A program made the position numbers and the translations under genes. A DNA stretch of 64,000 nt from Manihot esculenta. Its lineage: Eukaryota > Streptophyta > Magnoliopsida > Malpighiales > Euphorbiaceae. The notes below the pieces were generated by a model, which had not been told where the DNA came from, did not search any database, and saw only the letters and a list, made by a program, of their open reading frames with translations. The DNA is taken from positions 6,201,734 through 6,265,733 of the forward strand of contig NC_035167.2 of the NCBI RefSeq assembly GCF_001659605.2. The letters are read 5' to 3'. Shown here one piece after another: positions 47,991 to 60,500 of the stretch (positions are counted from its first letter, which is position 1; each line of letters begins with the position of its first letter).

Positions 47991-49330
47991 GTCTTTCCTC
48001 CATACCTAATTATGTAAAATTATATACAATATTCAAACACCAATTATTCACTAAATAACACTACTTAATTTAACAATACAATTATATACATATTTAAAAA
48101 ATATTATATCAAAAAATAATTACTACTGATTCACACTACATATTATATCCACAAATCACTACAAATATTCAATCTAAAAATCACAACAAATATTTTATCT
48201 AAAAACAACAACAAATCTAACACCACATTAAAAAAAAATTAATAATATATTGGTGTTATTATTTAAGAAATTATTTAATATTTTTTTAAATATTTTAATT
48301 TAATATTTTCAAAAAAATTAAATTTTATTAATTAATTTAATGAAATTTTATTAAATATTTTAATTTAATAAATTAATAAAATTTAATATTAATATTTCAA
48401 AAATAAATAAATAAATAAATAATTTTTAAATAATTTAAAAAATTTAAATACGGATGACATGTTTTGAAATTTTTAATTATTATATTTTTTATAAATTAAT
48501 AAATTATATTAACTTTTTATTTATATTAATTTTGAAAATATTAAATCTTATTACATATTTACAAAATATTTATAAATACTTCAATTAATTAAAAACAAAA
48601 TAAAAAACGGATGACATGTTCAAGAAAATTTTATTATTATATTTTTTATAATTTATTATATTTTATTGAATTTTTATTTTTATTCATTTTATATATTAAA
48701 TTTTTTTAAATATTACAAAATATTTATAAATACTTAAATTTAAAATAAAATTAATTCTACACAATTTATATATTATTATAATACAAAATAAAATTTTAAA
48801 AAATTAATAAAAATTTCAACGGATTAAATATTTTACAAAATTAAATTATTTTATTTTTACAAAATTATTATATTTTATTATCATTTTAATTATAATTACA
48901 TTTACACATATTAAATTTTATTAAATATTAAAAAATAATTTCAAAAAAATTAAACAAAATATATAATTAACACAAATCAATTTATATATTATCATAATAA
49001 ATATAATAATAAAATTATTAATAATAAATTTATAAATTATTATAATATTTAAATTTAAATTATTATATTTTTTTTAAAAATAAAAATTTTTTAAATAAAA
49101 TTTTACAAGTTTCTCCACACATTCCTTTACAAAAATAAAAGCGTATTACTAATTTTTATTTTTACTTTATTTCATTTTTAATTAATTTAATTTTTAAATA
49201 TTTTACAAATTTTTTAATAAAATTTTTAAAATTAAAAAAATTACATACAAAATTATATTAACAATTTTATTTAACCTAAAAATTATAAATACATTTAAAT
49301 TTAAAGAAAAGTTTAACGAAAAACCTGATA
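47990..49330. other. intergenic, almost pure A/T
   Basis: Low-complexity A/T sequence with a repeated CGGATGACATGTT (48452 and 48608) and no gene. Confidence 0.6.
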
Positions 49331-49334
49331 TTAT

Positions 49335-49740
49335 TTGCAAAATGGAGACGAGTGCAGAGCAAAGATGGAGAGAATTTGCAGAGAGGAAGAAGAAAAGAGA
49401 AGAAAATGGTGGAGAGAAAATACTGCTGCAGAGGAAGAAGAGAAAATGAGAAGAAGGATGAAGGTGATGCGGAAAAAGGAGAGGAAGAGCCGAAGGGTGT
49501 TTATTTCAAATGCTTCAGGACCTGCACAACACAGGTCATGCTCCACTTTTCCTGACGGAGCGTAGTTTTCTGTGCGTATTACACTGCTCCCGTGGCACGG
49601 ATCAGCTTGTTCGGCACTATAAGTGCCGAACAAGCTCAGTAAGGCAGAGTTTGACACCCATGGTGTCGAACAAGCGTGTTCGGCAATATGACTGCCTGAT
49701 TTTAAAAATATTTTTCCATTTTTGCATGATTTGAAAAATT
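49335..49740. other. purine-rich stretch and TTCGGCAC hairpin
   Basis: A GA-rich stretch (49340-49490) is followed by repeated TTCGGCA / TGCCGAA text. At 49604-49636 two perfect 14 bp arms (AGCTTGTTCGGCAC) enclose TATAA. This looks like a transposon end, but no family is assigned. Confidence 0.45.
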
Positions 49741-50184
49741 GCTCGCTAAGATGTGGTCTGAATTCTCTTTAAGAAAAAATAAATAATTATTTTAAATGTT
49801 TTATTATTTTAATATCCTCATAATTAAATTATATTTAAAATAATTTTAAATCAATTTTTAATATTTACCAACTAATATATTTAAAAAAATTACATTGTAA
49901 TAGACATACTAGATAGGCCAACAGCAATACTAAACGGATCATTCCCTATCTCTGAATTTCACCAATTTATAAGCAACGAAACAGTATATAAACAATTAAA
50001 ATAAGTAATTAATTATAAAAAAATAAATTATTTTATTGTATTTGTTTTATCAAAAGAAAAAACTGTCATTTTTAGTATTGACGCCCAAGGTCTAGCTCAG
50101 CCACTGAAGTCGTCTATTATAGCAATTTGAAGCTCCAGTGAAGGCCAGAGCTTAGTTCTGAGAACCCCATTATCGATCGTGGGA
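49741..50184. other. upstream region of the LRR gene
   Basis: AT-rich upstream DNA; the leader of the LRR gene probably starts near 50090. No clear TATA box is assigned. Confidence 0.4.
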
Positions 50185-52763
50185 ATGACATTTCTTCAAC
50201 TTCTAGCAATTTTTAATGGCTTTCTATTCATGGAAATCAATGGATACAACTTGGTCGATCAAGAACCTGAAGTCCAGTGTAAAGAGAGTGAAAGAGAAGC
50301 TCTTCTTGGATTCAAGAAAGGATTCAGGAACCATTTCAGCTACTTCTCGTCTTGGAAACCAGAAGAGGATTGCTGTCAATGGAAAAGAGTTGAATGCAAC
50401 CACAAAACTGGCCATGTTATTGCCCTTAATCTCCGGGGAAACAAAGAAAATGTGTCTGAACAATTGCAAGGTGAGATAAATAGATCTTTGCTTCACTTGC
50501 CTTATCTGAGTTTTCTAGACCTAAGCCAGAATGATTTCAACCAAATTCAAATCCCTGAGTTCTTTGGTTCTCTTTCTAGTTTAAATTATCTCAACTTGTC
50601 CAATTCCAAATTTAAGGGAACTATTCCTGACCAGCTAGGAAATCTTTCTAGCTTGCACGAGCTTGACTTGAGTGCTAATGGTTTTTCTCCCAAGTCTAAT
50701 AATCTTGATTGGGTTAGAGGTCTTTCTTCCTTGAGAGTCCTTGATTTGGGAGAAGTAGATCTTAGCAATGCATGCAATTGGCTCGAAGCAATCAATATGT
50801 TACCTTTTCTCAGAGAGTTGAGATTATTTGCTTGCAAACTTCACAAGCTTCCTGAATCTCTGCCCCATGTAAATTTCACTTCCCTTGAGATCCTTGATCT
50901 TTCACTAAACAGTTTCAACTGTTCGATACCCAGTTGGTTATTCAAAATTAGCCACAGTCTTGTTGAGCTACAACTGAGAAGAAATCAATTGCATGGTCTG
51001 ATTCCTGATGCTTTCGGGAACATGACTTCTCTAGTTGAGCTTGACTTCTCGGAGAATAATCTCCAAGGTCATGTACCAAAAAGCCTGGCAAAACTTTCAA
51101 GATTAATTGTCCTGAACTTTGCTTGGAATTCCTTGGAAGGTACTGTCTCCCATGTTCAATTACTAAATCTCAGCAACTTGAGAGTGTTAGAGCTTTCTTC
51201 AAACCAGTTGGCATTTAATGTGAGCTCAAACTGGATTCCCACATTTCAGCTGGAGATTGTAGGTCTAAGTTGTTGCCATCTTGGACTGCAATTTCCAAAA
51301 TGGCTCCGAACTCAGAAAAGTTTCTCTTTCATAGATATCTCAAATTCTGGAATTTCAGACATTGTGCCCAATTGGTTTTGGAATCTCTCCCCAGGAGTTA
51401 GATGCATGAATCTTTCTTTCAATGGCCTCAGAGGAAATGTGCCTGATTTGTCATTGAAAAGTGAGCTCTCAATAATAGATTTGACTTGGAATAGATTTTC
51501 AGGACCCGTTCCTCTTTTCTCTCCCAAAATGAGGGTTGTGATCCTGTCAAGAAATTTATTTTCTGGAGAAATATCCAATTTGTGTGAGATGATGAGCGAA
51601 AACAATTCGCTTAGTTACCTCGCTTTGTCCAACAATCTTCTGTCAGGACCAATTCCAGATTGCTGGACTCGTGGGCAAGATTTGCAGGTACTAAACTTAG
51701 CTAGCAATAATCTCTCTGGCGAAATACCTGGCTCAATTGGTTCTCTAGTTCAACTTAAATTGTTGATATTGGAGAACAATAGTCTTCATGGAGAAATTCC
51801 CTCAGCTTTAAAGAGTTGTACAAGTTTGTTAGTCCTTCATCTGGGGCTAAACAACTTATGTGGAGGTGTACCAGAATGGATTGGAGAAATATGTTTGTTG
51901 ATGGTTCTTGGCTTAAATTCAAATGCACTAGAAGGGTTTATTCCCCTGCAGCTATGCCAGCTAAAAGCCTTGAAATTTCTGAACCTTTCTTCAAATCATC
52001 TGTCAGGACAGATTCCTCAATGTGTTGACACTTTATATGCGATGACAGAGACAGGCAGTGGCTGTTCTTACACTCACGGCCTGAGCACTCTCACCAATGG
52101 GACAATCAAAAAGACGCAGCTTCTCTTTCCCCTCGTTTTTCCGATTGTGAAGCGGCTAGACCTTTCATCAAACAATTTTTCTGGAGAAATCCCACCTCAA
52201 GTCATGAAACTAATTGGATTGGTTGGCTTGAACTTGTCCAGGAATAGGTTAACAGGAACTATCCCACCAAACATTGGTGGAATGGAAGCTCTAGGATCTC
52301 TTGATGTGTGTCCTGGAATGAACTTTCATGCACCATTCCAGACAGCATACTGAGATTAGTGAATCTTTCCCATTTAAATTTGTCACATAATAAGCTGTCA
52401 GGACCAATCCCTCATGGAATGAAGCTCTCAAATTTTGATGAAACATCATATCTAGAGAATCAAAATCTCTGCGGGCCTCCCCTTGCAAAGAATTGCTCAG
52501 TGGGTGAATTATATAAAACTTCAAACTGTCCCAAAATGGAGCTACATAGTGAAGAAAGTGGACACAAACTGGAGATATCTCCGTTCTATATCAGCATGTT
52601 GCTTGGTTTCTTTACGGTGCTTTTAGGATTTTGGATCCCTTTGCTGCTTAATGCCTCTTGGAGACGTGCCTATTTCCAATTCCTGGATAACACCTTTGGT
52701 TATATCATGTTAAAAGTAGCAGCTGGAGTAGCCAGATTGCCAAGGAAGCTTCGGAGCCAATAA
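50185..52763 (+). pseudogene. LRR receptor-like protein gene with one frameshift
   Basis: Plant LRR receptor-like proteins sit in the plasma membrane and sense extracellular signals together with a co-receptor kinase. This one is a single exon. The start is the ATG at 50185, giving a signal peptide (MTFLQLLAIFNGFLF). An LRRNT domain follows (EREALLGFKKG, DCCQWKRVEC), then about 20 or more plant LRRs of LxxLxxLxLSxNxxxGxIP form. Near 52304-52311 a TG-repeat run has two extra bases (or lost one), so the first frame ends at 52351-52353. From 52308 another frame continues with two LRRs (NLSHLNLSHNKLSGPIP), LCGPPLAKNC, an acidic stretch, a membrane segment (SMLLGFFTVLLGFWIPLLL) and a short basic tail lacking a kinase. 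Undisrupted it would be about 860 residues, close to EIX-type receptors. The rest is intact, so this could be a young null allele or an assembly error. Confidence 0.9.
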
Positions 52764-53094
52764 GGTCAATGAATGCACTCGCAGCCTTACCCTAATGGTA
52801 TGAGTTAGGCCCTGTTTGAGATTATTAGCTATTTTAATATCTTTTAGTTGTTTTAGTAACATATTGTTGTTGTGGTAATGATTAATCAAAACTAAACATT
52901 ATTTTTAAAATCGACGCCAAACAGAGTGTTAGAGCAAAAGTCTCAAATCTGTCCTTTGTAACTTTAAAATAATTCCCTAGGTAAGTCTGTTTATTTACTG
53001 TTTTGCAGTATTTTTAAAAAGATATATTATAACTTAATATATATTAGTGGAAGAGAATAAGATAATTGCCTATGAACTTATAATAAAAAATTAT
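52764..53094. other. 3' flank of the LRR gene
   Basis: AT-rich DNA with no gene. Confidence 0.5.
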
Positions 53095-53340
53095 TTAGAC
53101 TTTTTCAGTAGTTTTAATTAATACCGCTTAACTAAAAGGATATAAAAGAAATTATAGATCAGAAATAGAAAAATCTTATTGAAATTCTTTAAAAATCGAA
53201 AAGTATTTCCTTAATAGCCACAAAGGCTATTTATAATAGAAAGCAACATTAATACAAAATTATAAAAGTATTTTAAAAAATAATTAAAATATAAAATTGA
53301 CTTTTAAACGATAAAATTTTCATATCGAATCTTATGACAG
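53095..53340 (-). repeat. gypsy LTR remnant related to 10833-11050
   Basis: Colinear matches include CTTATTGAAA, TAATAGCCA(A/C) and CTATTTATAATAGAAA. The orientation is minus. The primer-binding site and gag are not present here. Confidence 0.6.
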
Positions 53341-53955
53341 ACTTACGGCTCTCGTCATATTTTTAAAATTCGTGCATTTCAAAATTTCCTTTTCAAAACA
53401 TTATCGTGGGTATCTATCAAATATCGGCAGTAAAAATTAAGTCCGATACAAATCTACCATAAAATTAAAGAATAGTTGTTATGTGTCAACTTCAATAGCT
53501 AACTTTATTTTCTGGTATAAATCATGATCATGTGTCATCATTTTCAGTATCTGAATTAAATTTTATACCCATATTTTCATTTTTCAGCTCTAAAATAATA
53601 GTCAATGATTCCTTTCATCATTCCTACCATCTTAATTGTTTTTTGGATTTATGGTGAATGCGTAGGCAAATTTTTTTCTATTTTAGAGAAATCCTTACTT
53701 CGATTTACAATGGATCCAATACAAAAGCAAACGGGTTCCATTTTTTTTTTTATAGAGGAATTTACTTAATGAGAGCATGCAAGTTTTTTCAGTTTCAAAA
53801 AAATTCTTAAAGGGACTTGGTTCACTACGAACTCAAAACACAAATAAATGGGTCTTGTTTAATTTTTTTTTTCACTTATCTTTTCAGATTCTGCAAATTT
53901 TACCAATGTTTCAGGGTAAACTGCCTGCTTAGTTGTAAACTACATGCTACTTCAC
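53341..53955. other. intergenic, upstream of the DC1 gene
   Basis: AT-rich DNA; nothing recognised. Confidence 0.5.
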
Positions 53956-53963
53956 TATAAATA
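53956..53963 (+). promoter_or_regulatory. TATA box of the DC1 gene
   Basis: TATAAATA lies 52 bp before the ATG at 54008. Transcription would then start near 53985-53995, after the ATG at 53981, which favours 54008 as the start codon. Confidence 0.55.
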
Positions 53964-54007
53964 TTGTAAACCTCCGAACCATGAAGAGACAGAAAATAAA
54001 AAGAGAG

Positions 54008-54760
54008 ATGGAATATCAACATTTCAGTTATAGACATCTCTTGATACCTCTTCACTTTGATGAAGAAAGTGAAGAAATCAAGTGCATAGCCTGTGAAAGA
54101 CTCATCATTAATAGTGAATCATTTCATGGTTGTCTTTCATGCAAATATTTCCTCCACGACCAATGCCTCAATCTTCCTCGTTGGCTTCACCACCCATCTC
54201 ACAATTCTCACCCACTGACTCTTCTTCCTACCCCAACATACCCTTATAGGTCCTACTCATGCAATGAATGTGAGTCCCTTGGAAGCTCCTTCAGCTTTAG
54301 CTGTGCTCAGTGTGAGTTTGATTTGCATACCGAGTGCGCTAATTTGGCTCGTACAGTCGTTGTTGATGCACACCCTCGTGAGCTAATTTGGCTCGTACAG
54401 TCGTTGTTGATGCACACCCTCGTGAGCTTAAGCTCACCTATGAGATTCCTGGTGATGATAATGTTTCCATTGTGTGTGATGTGTGTGGTCGTGGAGTGGA
54501 CAAGCGGTTTTGGATGTACAGATGTGTTGATTGTGGGTTTGATTGCCATTTGAACTGTGAAAAAGAAAGGATTAGATCAGAATCAGCGGCTAGAGACACA
54601 GGAAATGGTGGGTGGGCAAGCAAGAGCAAATGGTGGATTGGATCCAATTAGGAAAGGAGCAAATCAGATGATGGAAGATCAGCTTGAGACGATGAGATTG
54701 CAAAACCAGTTGAACAGAACAAGAATGATTGCAAATCTTATGACTTGGACATGGCGTTGA
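54008..54760 (+). pseudogene. DC1 (C1-like zinc-finger) protein gene, frameshifted by a 44 bp duplication
   Basis: DC1 proteins are plant-specific, with Cys/His zinc modules like the protein kinase C C1 domain; many respond to stress, and their biochemistry is poorly known. The frame from 54008 (MEYQHFSYRHLL) has Cys pairs CIACERL, CLSCKYFLHDQC, CNECES and CAQCEFDLHTEC. An exact 44 bp tandem copy (54338-54381 and 54382-54425) shifts the frame and ends it at 54553. With one copy the frame would continue through CDVCGRGVDKRFWMYRCVDC and end at 54651, about 205 residues. A third frame to 54760 (METQEM-like text, LETMRLQNQLNRTRM) resembles the coiled C-terminus of some DC1 proteins, so a second small indel near 54557 is possible. 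Confidence 0.85.
54338..54425 (+). repeat. exact 44 bp tandem duplication in the DC1 gene
   Basis: The two copies are identical over all 44 bases. The length is not a multiple of three. Confidence 0.95.
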
Positions 54761-55340
54761 CTTGTTATGGATAATTTTACTTATTTATGCCTTAAATCTG
54801 CTGTATATCCTCTAATTTAGTTTTTTAAGTTTTTATCTGTCTTTTTATATGCATGTTGTAGTAAAAATAAGGCCCTCATTTTTTACAACATTTGAAACTG
54901 TAATAAGAACAAATTACAAGAGCAGAAATCGATCTCGAAACATCGAGATCGATATATTCATGTCGTATCATCACATTAAGTGGGTCTTCTCTATAAAAAC
55001 TTCAATTCAACACCAAGCAAATGAGCTGCACTTTATTCTAATAAGGTTTATTGGCAAAATAATTAGGGCAATCGTCAATTTATCCTATACTTTTGAAAAA
55101 TTTGTAATTTTACCCTATGCCTTGAACGGTTAATACACTAATAGCAAAGCCATGTCATGAAAGCATATAAAAAATCCTCAAATTATCCATCATTTATCCC
55201 TTAAATTTAATAATCCCTAAAATTAGTGTTATATCCCTAAATAATTTCTCCTTGTTCTGCCCTATTATTAAAAACATACTTAATAGTCTTTCTCTTCTTC
55301 AAATAGGAAAATTTAAAATACCTAGACTCTCCAATACAAA
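54761..55340. other. intergenic, AT-rich
   Basis: 3' flank of the DC1 gene and AT-rich DNA without a recognised element. Confidence 0.5.
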
Positions 55341-56567
55341 TGTTTTATATTGCCACTTTGGGTCTTGGGAGGTGATTTTAATGACTTTCTAGAACCTTCA
55401 GAAACTACTAATGTTAGTGTTTAGGCTTCTGCACAGTGTCTGCAATTTCGAGATTAGATCCCGAATATAGGGTTAATTGATTTGGATTTTTTTCAACCTA
55501 CTTTCACCTGGTGGTGAGGGAAATCTGATAATACTGTGAGAGCTGTCCGATTGGATAGAATTTGGTGCAATTCATCTTGGAGACTTCTATATCCAACGAC
55601 TAGAGTGTGTCACCTCCCACAAATTTGCTCTGACCATTGTCTGCTTTTACTATTATTAGAAACTTCAGTGAATAGTGGGCGAGCAACACCATTCCGTTTC
55701 TAGACTGCGTGTCAAAAACATCCTTATTATAATGCTTTTGTATTGAATTGTTGGTGTTTAGATATTCCTTTGATTACCGCTTTAGAACGTATGCAAAATA
55801 ACTTTAGTAAGTGAAAAACATAGGTTTTTGGATCTATATATAAATGCAAATATTGCCTCCTAGCCCATATAAGAGGTGCCTAGAGGCCACTTTGTAATTC
55901 TCCGCATTCTAGGCTGGTTAGATTGGAGCGAAAGTTAAATGCTAAGTATCAATCTCTTTTGGACCAGGAAGAATTAATTTGGTTTTAGAAAGTTCATGAG
56001 AAATGAATTACAGAGTGTGATAGGAATATATCGTATTATCATGCTAGTGCGATCATTAAAGGTGCAAAAAAGTGGGTATTTGCTTTAAGAGATGGTCCAG
56101 TTGCTGGTGTATAAATCCACAGATGTTGAATTTGCTTGCCTTTAGATTCTATAAAGAGTTGTCTACAGCTGAGAAATACACTACTTATCTGCCCATTATA
56201 GACCATTAGTTTTCGGCCCTATCTTCTGCGTTTTAGCTTGGAGACGGATTTTTACGCCGAATGAGATTAAGTGTGCTCTTTTTTCTATGGATCCCTTTAA
56301 AACTCCTAGCTCAGATGGATTTCATGCTGGCTTCTTTCAGAAGTCGTGGAGTGTGATGGAGGATTCTCCAACAAATATGGTCCTTGCAATAATATGGGGA
56401 TCTGCTCTTCCATCTTCAGTAGGAAAGATTCTTATTACATTAATACCCAAAATTTCAACATCAGAATCGCTCAAACATTTTCATCCGATCAATTTTTATA
56501 ATGATATGTTTAAAGTAATTACCAAAGTAGTGGTTAATAGGATGAAGCTTATTTTACCAATTGTTTG
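55340..56567 (+). mobile_element. LINE (L1-type) ORF2 remnant, cut by gypsy B
   Basis: Broken plus-strand frames give the endonuclease end (GDFN near 55372, then LDRIW and a CSDHCLLLL-type SDH motif near 55630) and the RT start (SSDGFHAGFFQKSW, GKILITLIPKISTSESLKHF). Stops are frequent. Similarity stops at 56567, where the gypsy LTR begins in mid-RT. Confidence 0.85.
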
Positions 56568-57217
56568 TGTAACGACCCGAAAATCGGACCGCTACCGGCG
56601 CTAGGATCCGGGTCGACTTAAGGCCGCCGGGACCCGTAGCAAGCCAAACATACATCCTGGAAACCTGTTTAATCCCATACATGATCAACAAACATACATA
56701 AAAATTAAAACTTTACTTTCATACTTTCTATCATACGCCAAACTCAACCTGTGCATGCACTGAACATATACATAATCATATCTTGACTCCTCTGTGGGAT
56801 CTCATTAATGCCCCCAATGGGTGGCATAACATGTATTGAGTTGGCTAACATATGTATCATCAAATATCTACGATCATGCATCAACAAGGGATTACAATAC
56901 TTATAGGGTCAAGCACATCTATAACCTCAATATACCTCATTACATAACATACTGTAATCTCTTACATTACATCATAGTACAATTGTCATGTCCACAATCT
57001 AACTATTACATAAACATACTTCAAAACTCTGGCTAACCTCCTGGTCTACCCTGTACCTGCACATCTGGGGTTAGGGGAGAGGGGTGAGCTACAAAGCCCA
57101 GTGAGCAGAATAGTGAAATCATATATTAAAATTTCATGCTTTTTCATGAAATGCAACACATCACAACAAATCACATCTCGGATGGTATTGTCACCAATAG
57201 TCCTCTACATAGTCCAA

Positions 57218-57372
57218 CTGTGCTGGGACGTAGAATGGGTACAACCGGTCTTTCTCTTATCATAACATATCATAACATACCAATGTGCCAGGGACGTAGA
57301 ATGGGTACAACCTGGACTTTCTCTTACATCGTGCCAGGGACGTAGAATGGGTACAACCTGGACTTCCATACC
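57218..57372 (-). repeat. tandem cassette in the gypsy B LTR, 3 copies
   Basis: Three copies of GGGACGTAGAATGGGTACAA plus CCTGGACTT or similar start near 57224, 57292 and 57337. Confidence 0.85.
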
Positions 57373-57763
57373 ATATCATGCCATAACATCATCATGCCAT
57401 ATGAGGACTAAAGGATCATCCAATAACCAATCCACATCAACATCATAAATGCAATGCAACATATTCGTGAATACTAATGCAAACAACCTACTATATCTCA
57501 TGGCATTCGTGATGCATGGATCATGCTCGAAATTCATATTTCATTTATTTTAAAACTTAAAGTTTATTCCACTCACCTCTGGCTAGCTCTGACAAACTCT
57601 GTAGCAGCTGGCTCACTGCTGGGGTCCTCGGGTCCGAACCTACACAGGTGGACTCCAATGAGGGACCAAACATACATAAACATAACTCTAATATACTCCC
57701 CAAAAACCCCCTAAAGCATCATAAAACAACTACATAAAAACATGCAAGAAATGGCTGGACAGG

Positions 57764-57990
57764 GCACTTTCGGCGGCCGAAAGTCCCTCCAGAGCCGAAA
57801 GTCAGGCAGGTTCGGCGGCACCTTCGGCGGCCGAAACTCCCAAACAGAGGCGAAACTCATGCATGTTCGGCGGCACCTTCGGCGGCCGAAAGTCCTAGAC
57901 AGAGATGAAAGTCTCTTTTCGGGGGCAAGCTTCGGCAGCCGAATGCTGCCTCCACAAGGGGGTTCGGCGGCCGAAAGTTCCTTCGGCTGC
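57764..57990 (-). repeat. gypsy B LTR palindrome cluster 2
   Basis: At least five TTCGGC-N-GCCGAA copies with varied centre base lie here, with half-sites, matching cluster 2 of gypsy A. Confidence 0.8.
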
Positions 57991-58216
57991 CGAACCTGGT
58001 TTCTCCCAAATGGGCAGAAACTTGGCTCAAATGAACCTCTTGCCTCCCAAAACCTCAAATCATGCATAAACCTATTCTACAACATGCATACACATCATAC
58101 ATCACACCTAGAGGTCTCAAACTAACAAATACCCCAACTACAACACTTCAAACATGCCACATTGTTCAAAAACATAACATTTGCTTAAAAACTCATACAA
58201 CCCTATACATGCCACT

Positions 58217-59724
58217 TGATCAAGCATAAATTAGCCACATTTTTATTATCTTTTTTATTGCTTATTTACACATTTTTTAGTTTAATTTATGGTTTTTATC
58301 TTGTTTTTACAGAAAAGGAAGAAATTGGAAAATGGGAGAAAAAGTGCAGAAAATTTACAAAAGGATGATTTGCCCAGTGATTTGCCCAAGATCACCAGAT
58401 AATCTGCTCCAATCACTGCCTAGATCAAGCTGAAGTAGAAATCCGGAGGCAACAGGCAGTAGTGATATGGCAAGTGATTTGCCCAAGACACTCGAAGATC
58501 ACTGGCCAAATCACTCGCAGAGACATAGAGGACTGACTCACAGAGAAGTGATTGGGGTAGTGATTTGACCAAAATACTCAAATCACCGGGCAACTCACTT
58601 TGACAGCAGAAACTTACAGCAGAGCGGGAAAATGGGCAGAAAACAGAAATCCGAATTTTCAGAAGTCCAAATCAAATCCAATCACTTTCAACACAAAACC
58701 AAGAGCCACGAAAGAGTCTCTCATCCAAGGAATTCCAATTGCAATTAAAATCAACATCAAAAGAGGAGTCAAACACCAAATCAAAAAGGGATTTTGAAAC
58801 CCTAGATGGATGGAAATCTGCAGCTATAAAAGGAGAGCCCCCAAACCAGCAAAGGGGACCTTCTGATCAGCAACTCAACTCGCCAGAAACTCTCTAGCAT
58901 CTTCCTTTTTTCCTTTCTTTTCATCTTTTGTGTACTTAGTCCACCATGAGTGGCTAATTTCCTTCTTTTCTAGTTGAAGTTGGTGAATTTCAGATTTTGT
59001 GATGAATTGGGAGATTTAAATCTCCATTGTTAAAACTCTTATTTACTTTCAATATTTATGCAATTTGATCTTTCCATAATTATTATTTTGCTTTTAGAAT
59101 CAATAAGGGCCCATTGCTTTTAAATTGCTTAAGTAATATTGTTTGAATAATTTAGGTCCGTAATTGCTTAGGTTGTTCAAATACACATTTAATCAAATTG
59201 CATAATCTAAACTTGACCACGCGGTTGGCAATGATAGAATTGGGTTTCTCTAAGTCTTAATGCAGTCAACAGTTGTTCGATGCTATAATGCTCCAAGGAC
59301 GTTCCTTGGCAACTTGTTGATTAGTGTTTGATTAGCGAACGTTTCCTAATCAAACTAGAACTAAGGAGGAATTTGGATTGTGAGAAGCGTCTTCCACATC
59401 CTAAACCAATTTATTGAGATAAATAGGAGTATTAAAGAATCAATGATCAATTCTAAACAATCTGAAATAGATCCATACTTCAACTAGAAGCTTTTCTCTT
59501 ATTGATTTACTCATCTTTAAATTATTGCTTTCTTTTACTATTTAGTTTTAATTCATCAACTCAAACCCCCCTCTTTTAATTACTTGTTATTTACTTGACC
59601 TAGTCATTATTAGGAAAATCATTGGTGTCAATTCCCTGTGGTTCGACCCTATTGCCACTATCTACAAGTTTATTGTTGATTGTTTAATAGGTTTATTTTT
59701 GACGGCTTCGACAACCGCTTATCA
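58217..59724 (+). mobile_element. solo LTR of 'family D' with 5 bp target duplication
   Basis: It runs from TGATCAAGCATAAA to ACCGCTTATCA, with TGAT/ATCA termini, and is flanked by CCACT at 58212-58216 and 59725-59729. No internal region remains, so LTR-LTR recombination removed it. The strand is set by a TATA box (58825-58832). A partial copy lies at 20889-21570. Confidence 0.92.
58360..58610 (+). repeat. GTGATTTG / CAAATCAC motif array in the family D LTR
   Basis: About ten copies of GTGATTTG-type or reverse CAAATCAC-type words lie in 250 bp, upstream of the TATA box. Some pairs form near-palindromes. The partial copy keeps such an array at 21035-21180. Confidence 0.7.
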
Positions 59725-60049
59725 CCACTCTACCCCATAAAACAACTTAAAACTTACTTAAAACATACAATGAACTTAAGATCGGCTCTTACCTCTTGAA
59801 GATCGAGAGAGAGACGACCTAAACTCGGAGATCCAAGCAAATGAGCTCCTGAGTTCCCAAAGCTCCAAAACTTGTCTTAAATGCTCAAAACTTGCAATGA
59901 GAGGTGAAAACTCAAGAAAAATGGAGGAGATTTGGAGAAAGAACACAAGATCTGGGGAGAGGGAGGTCGGAAGCTAGCTATGGCCGAAAATGGGAGAAAG
60001 CTCGCCCATTTCGGCTAAGCGACCCTTTTATAGGTGGCTGGCCAGGCCA

Positions 60050-60215
60050 CGTTCGGGGGCCGAAAGTGCCTCCGCATGCATGCCATGTTCGGCGACCGAA
60101 CTTGACTTTCGGCGGCCGAACCTGGACTTCCCTCACTCATGCTTTCGGGGGCCTAACGTGCCTCCAAAACGCATGCATGTTCGGCGGCCGAACTTGACTT
60201 TCAGCGGCCGAACCT
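60050..60215 (-). repeat. gypsy B LTR palindrome cluster 1
   Basis: TTCGGCGGCCGAA-type palindromes and variants lie just upstream of the TATA box on the minus strand, matching 8573-8725. Confidence 0.8.
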
Positions 60216-60390
60216 GGGTTTTCCTCCAAAGACTTTTCATGCAAAAACTCATTTAATTTTCATACTTAAAACCATGAAATGCCTTAAAACATTTTATGAA
60301 AACATGTTTCTACCCTACTAGAGGCTTCCGACATCCGAGATTCCACCGGACGGTAGGAATTCCGATACCGGAGTCTAGCCGGGTATTACA

Positions 60391-60405
60391 TTCTCCCCCC
60401 CTTAA
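60391..60405 (-). other. polypurine tract of gypsy B
   Basis: On the minus strand TTAAGGGGGGGAGAA leads into the LTR start TGTAATACCC, as in gypsy A. Confidence 0.85.
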
Positions 60406-60500
60406 GAACATTCGTCCCCGAATGTACCTCAACTAGTACACATAGCATGGCATAAAACACAACATACATACATAGCACATAAACACAAAGAGATCTAACC

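Larger units (their letters stand above)
56568..60390 (-). repeat. 3' LTR of gypsy B with nested solo LTR
   Basis: It spans TGTAACGACCCG to GGGTATTACA, 3823 bp. Subtracting the 1508 bp nested LTR and its 5 bp duplication leaves 2310 bp, close to the 2262 bp of gypsy A. The two palindrome clusters are at about 57764-57990 and 60050-60215, and the TATA box at 60032-60026. Confidence 0.9.

Noticed and set aside
48000..49330. Centromere- or origin-like A/T block
   Set aside because: Low-complexity A/T without a regular monomer; the repeated CGGATGACATGTT occurs only twice.
50179..50184. GTG start of the LRR protein two codons upstream
   Set aside because: The ATG at 50185 gives a normal signal peptide and is the expected plant start.
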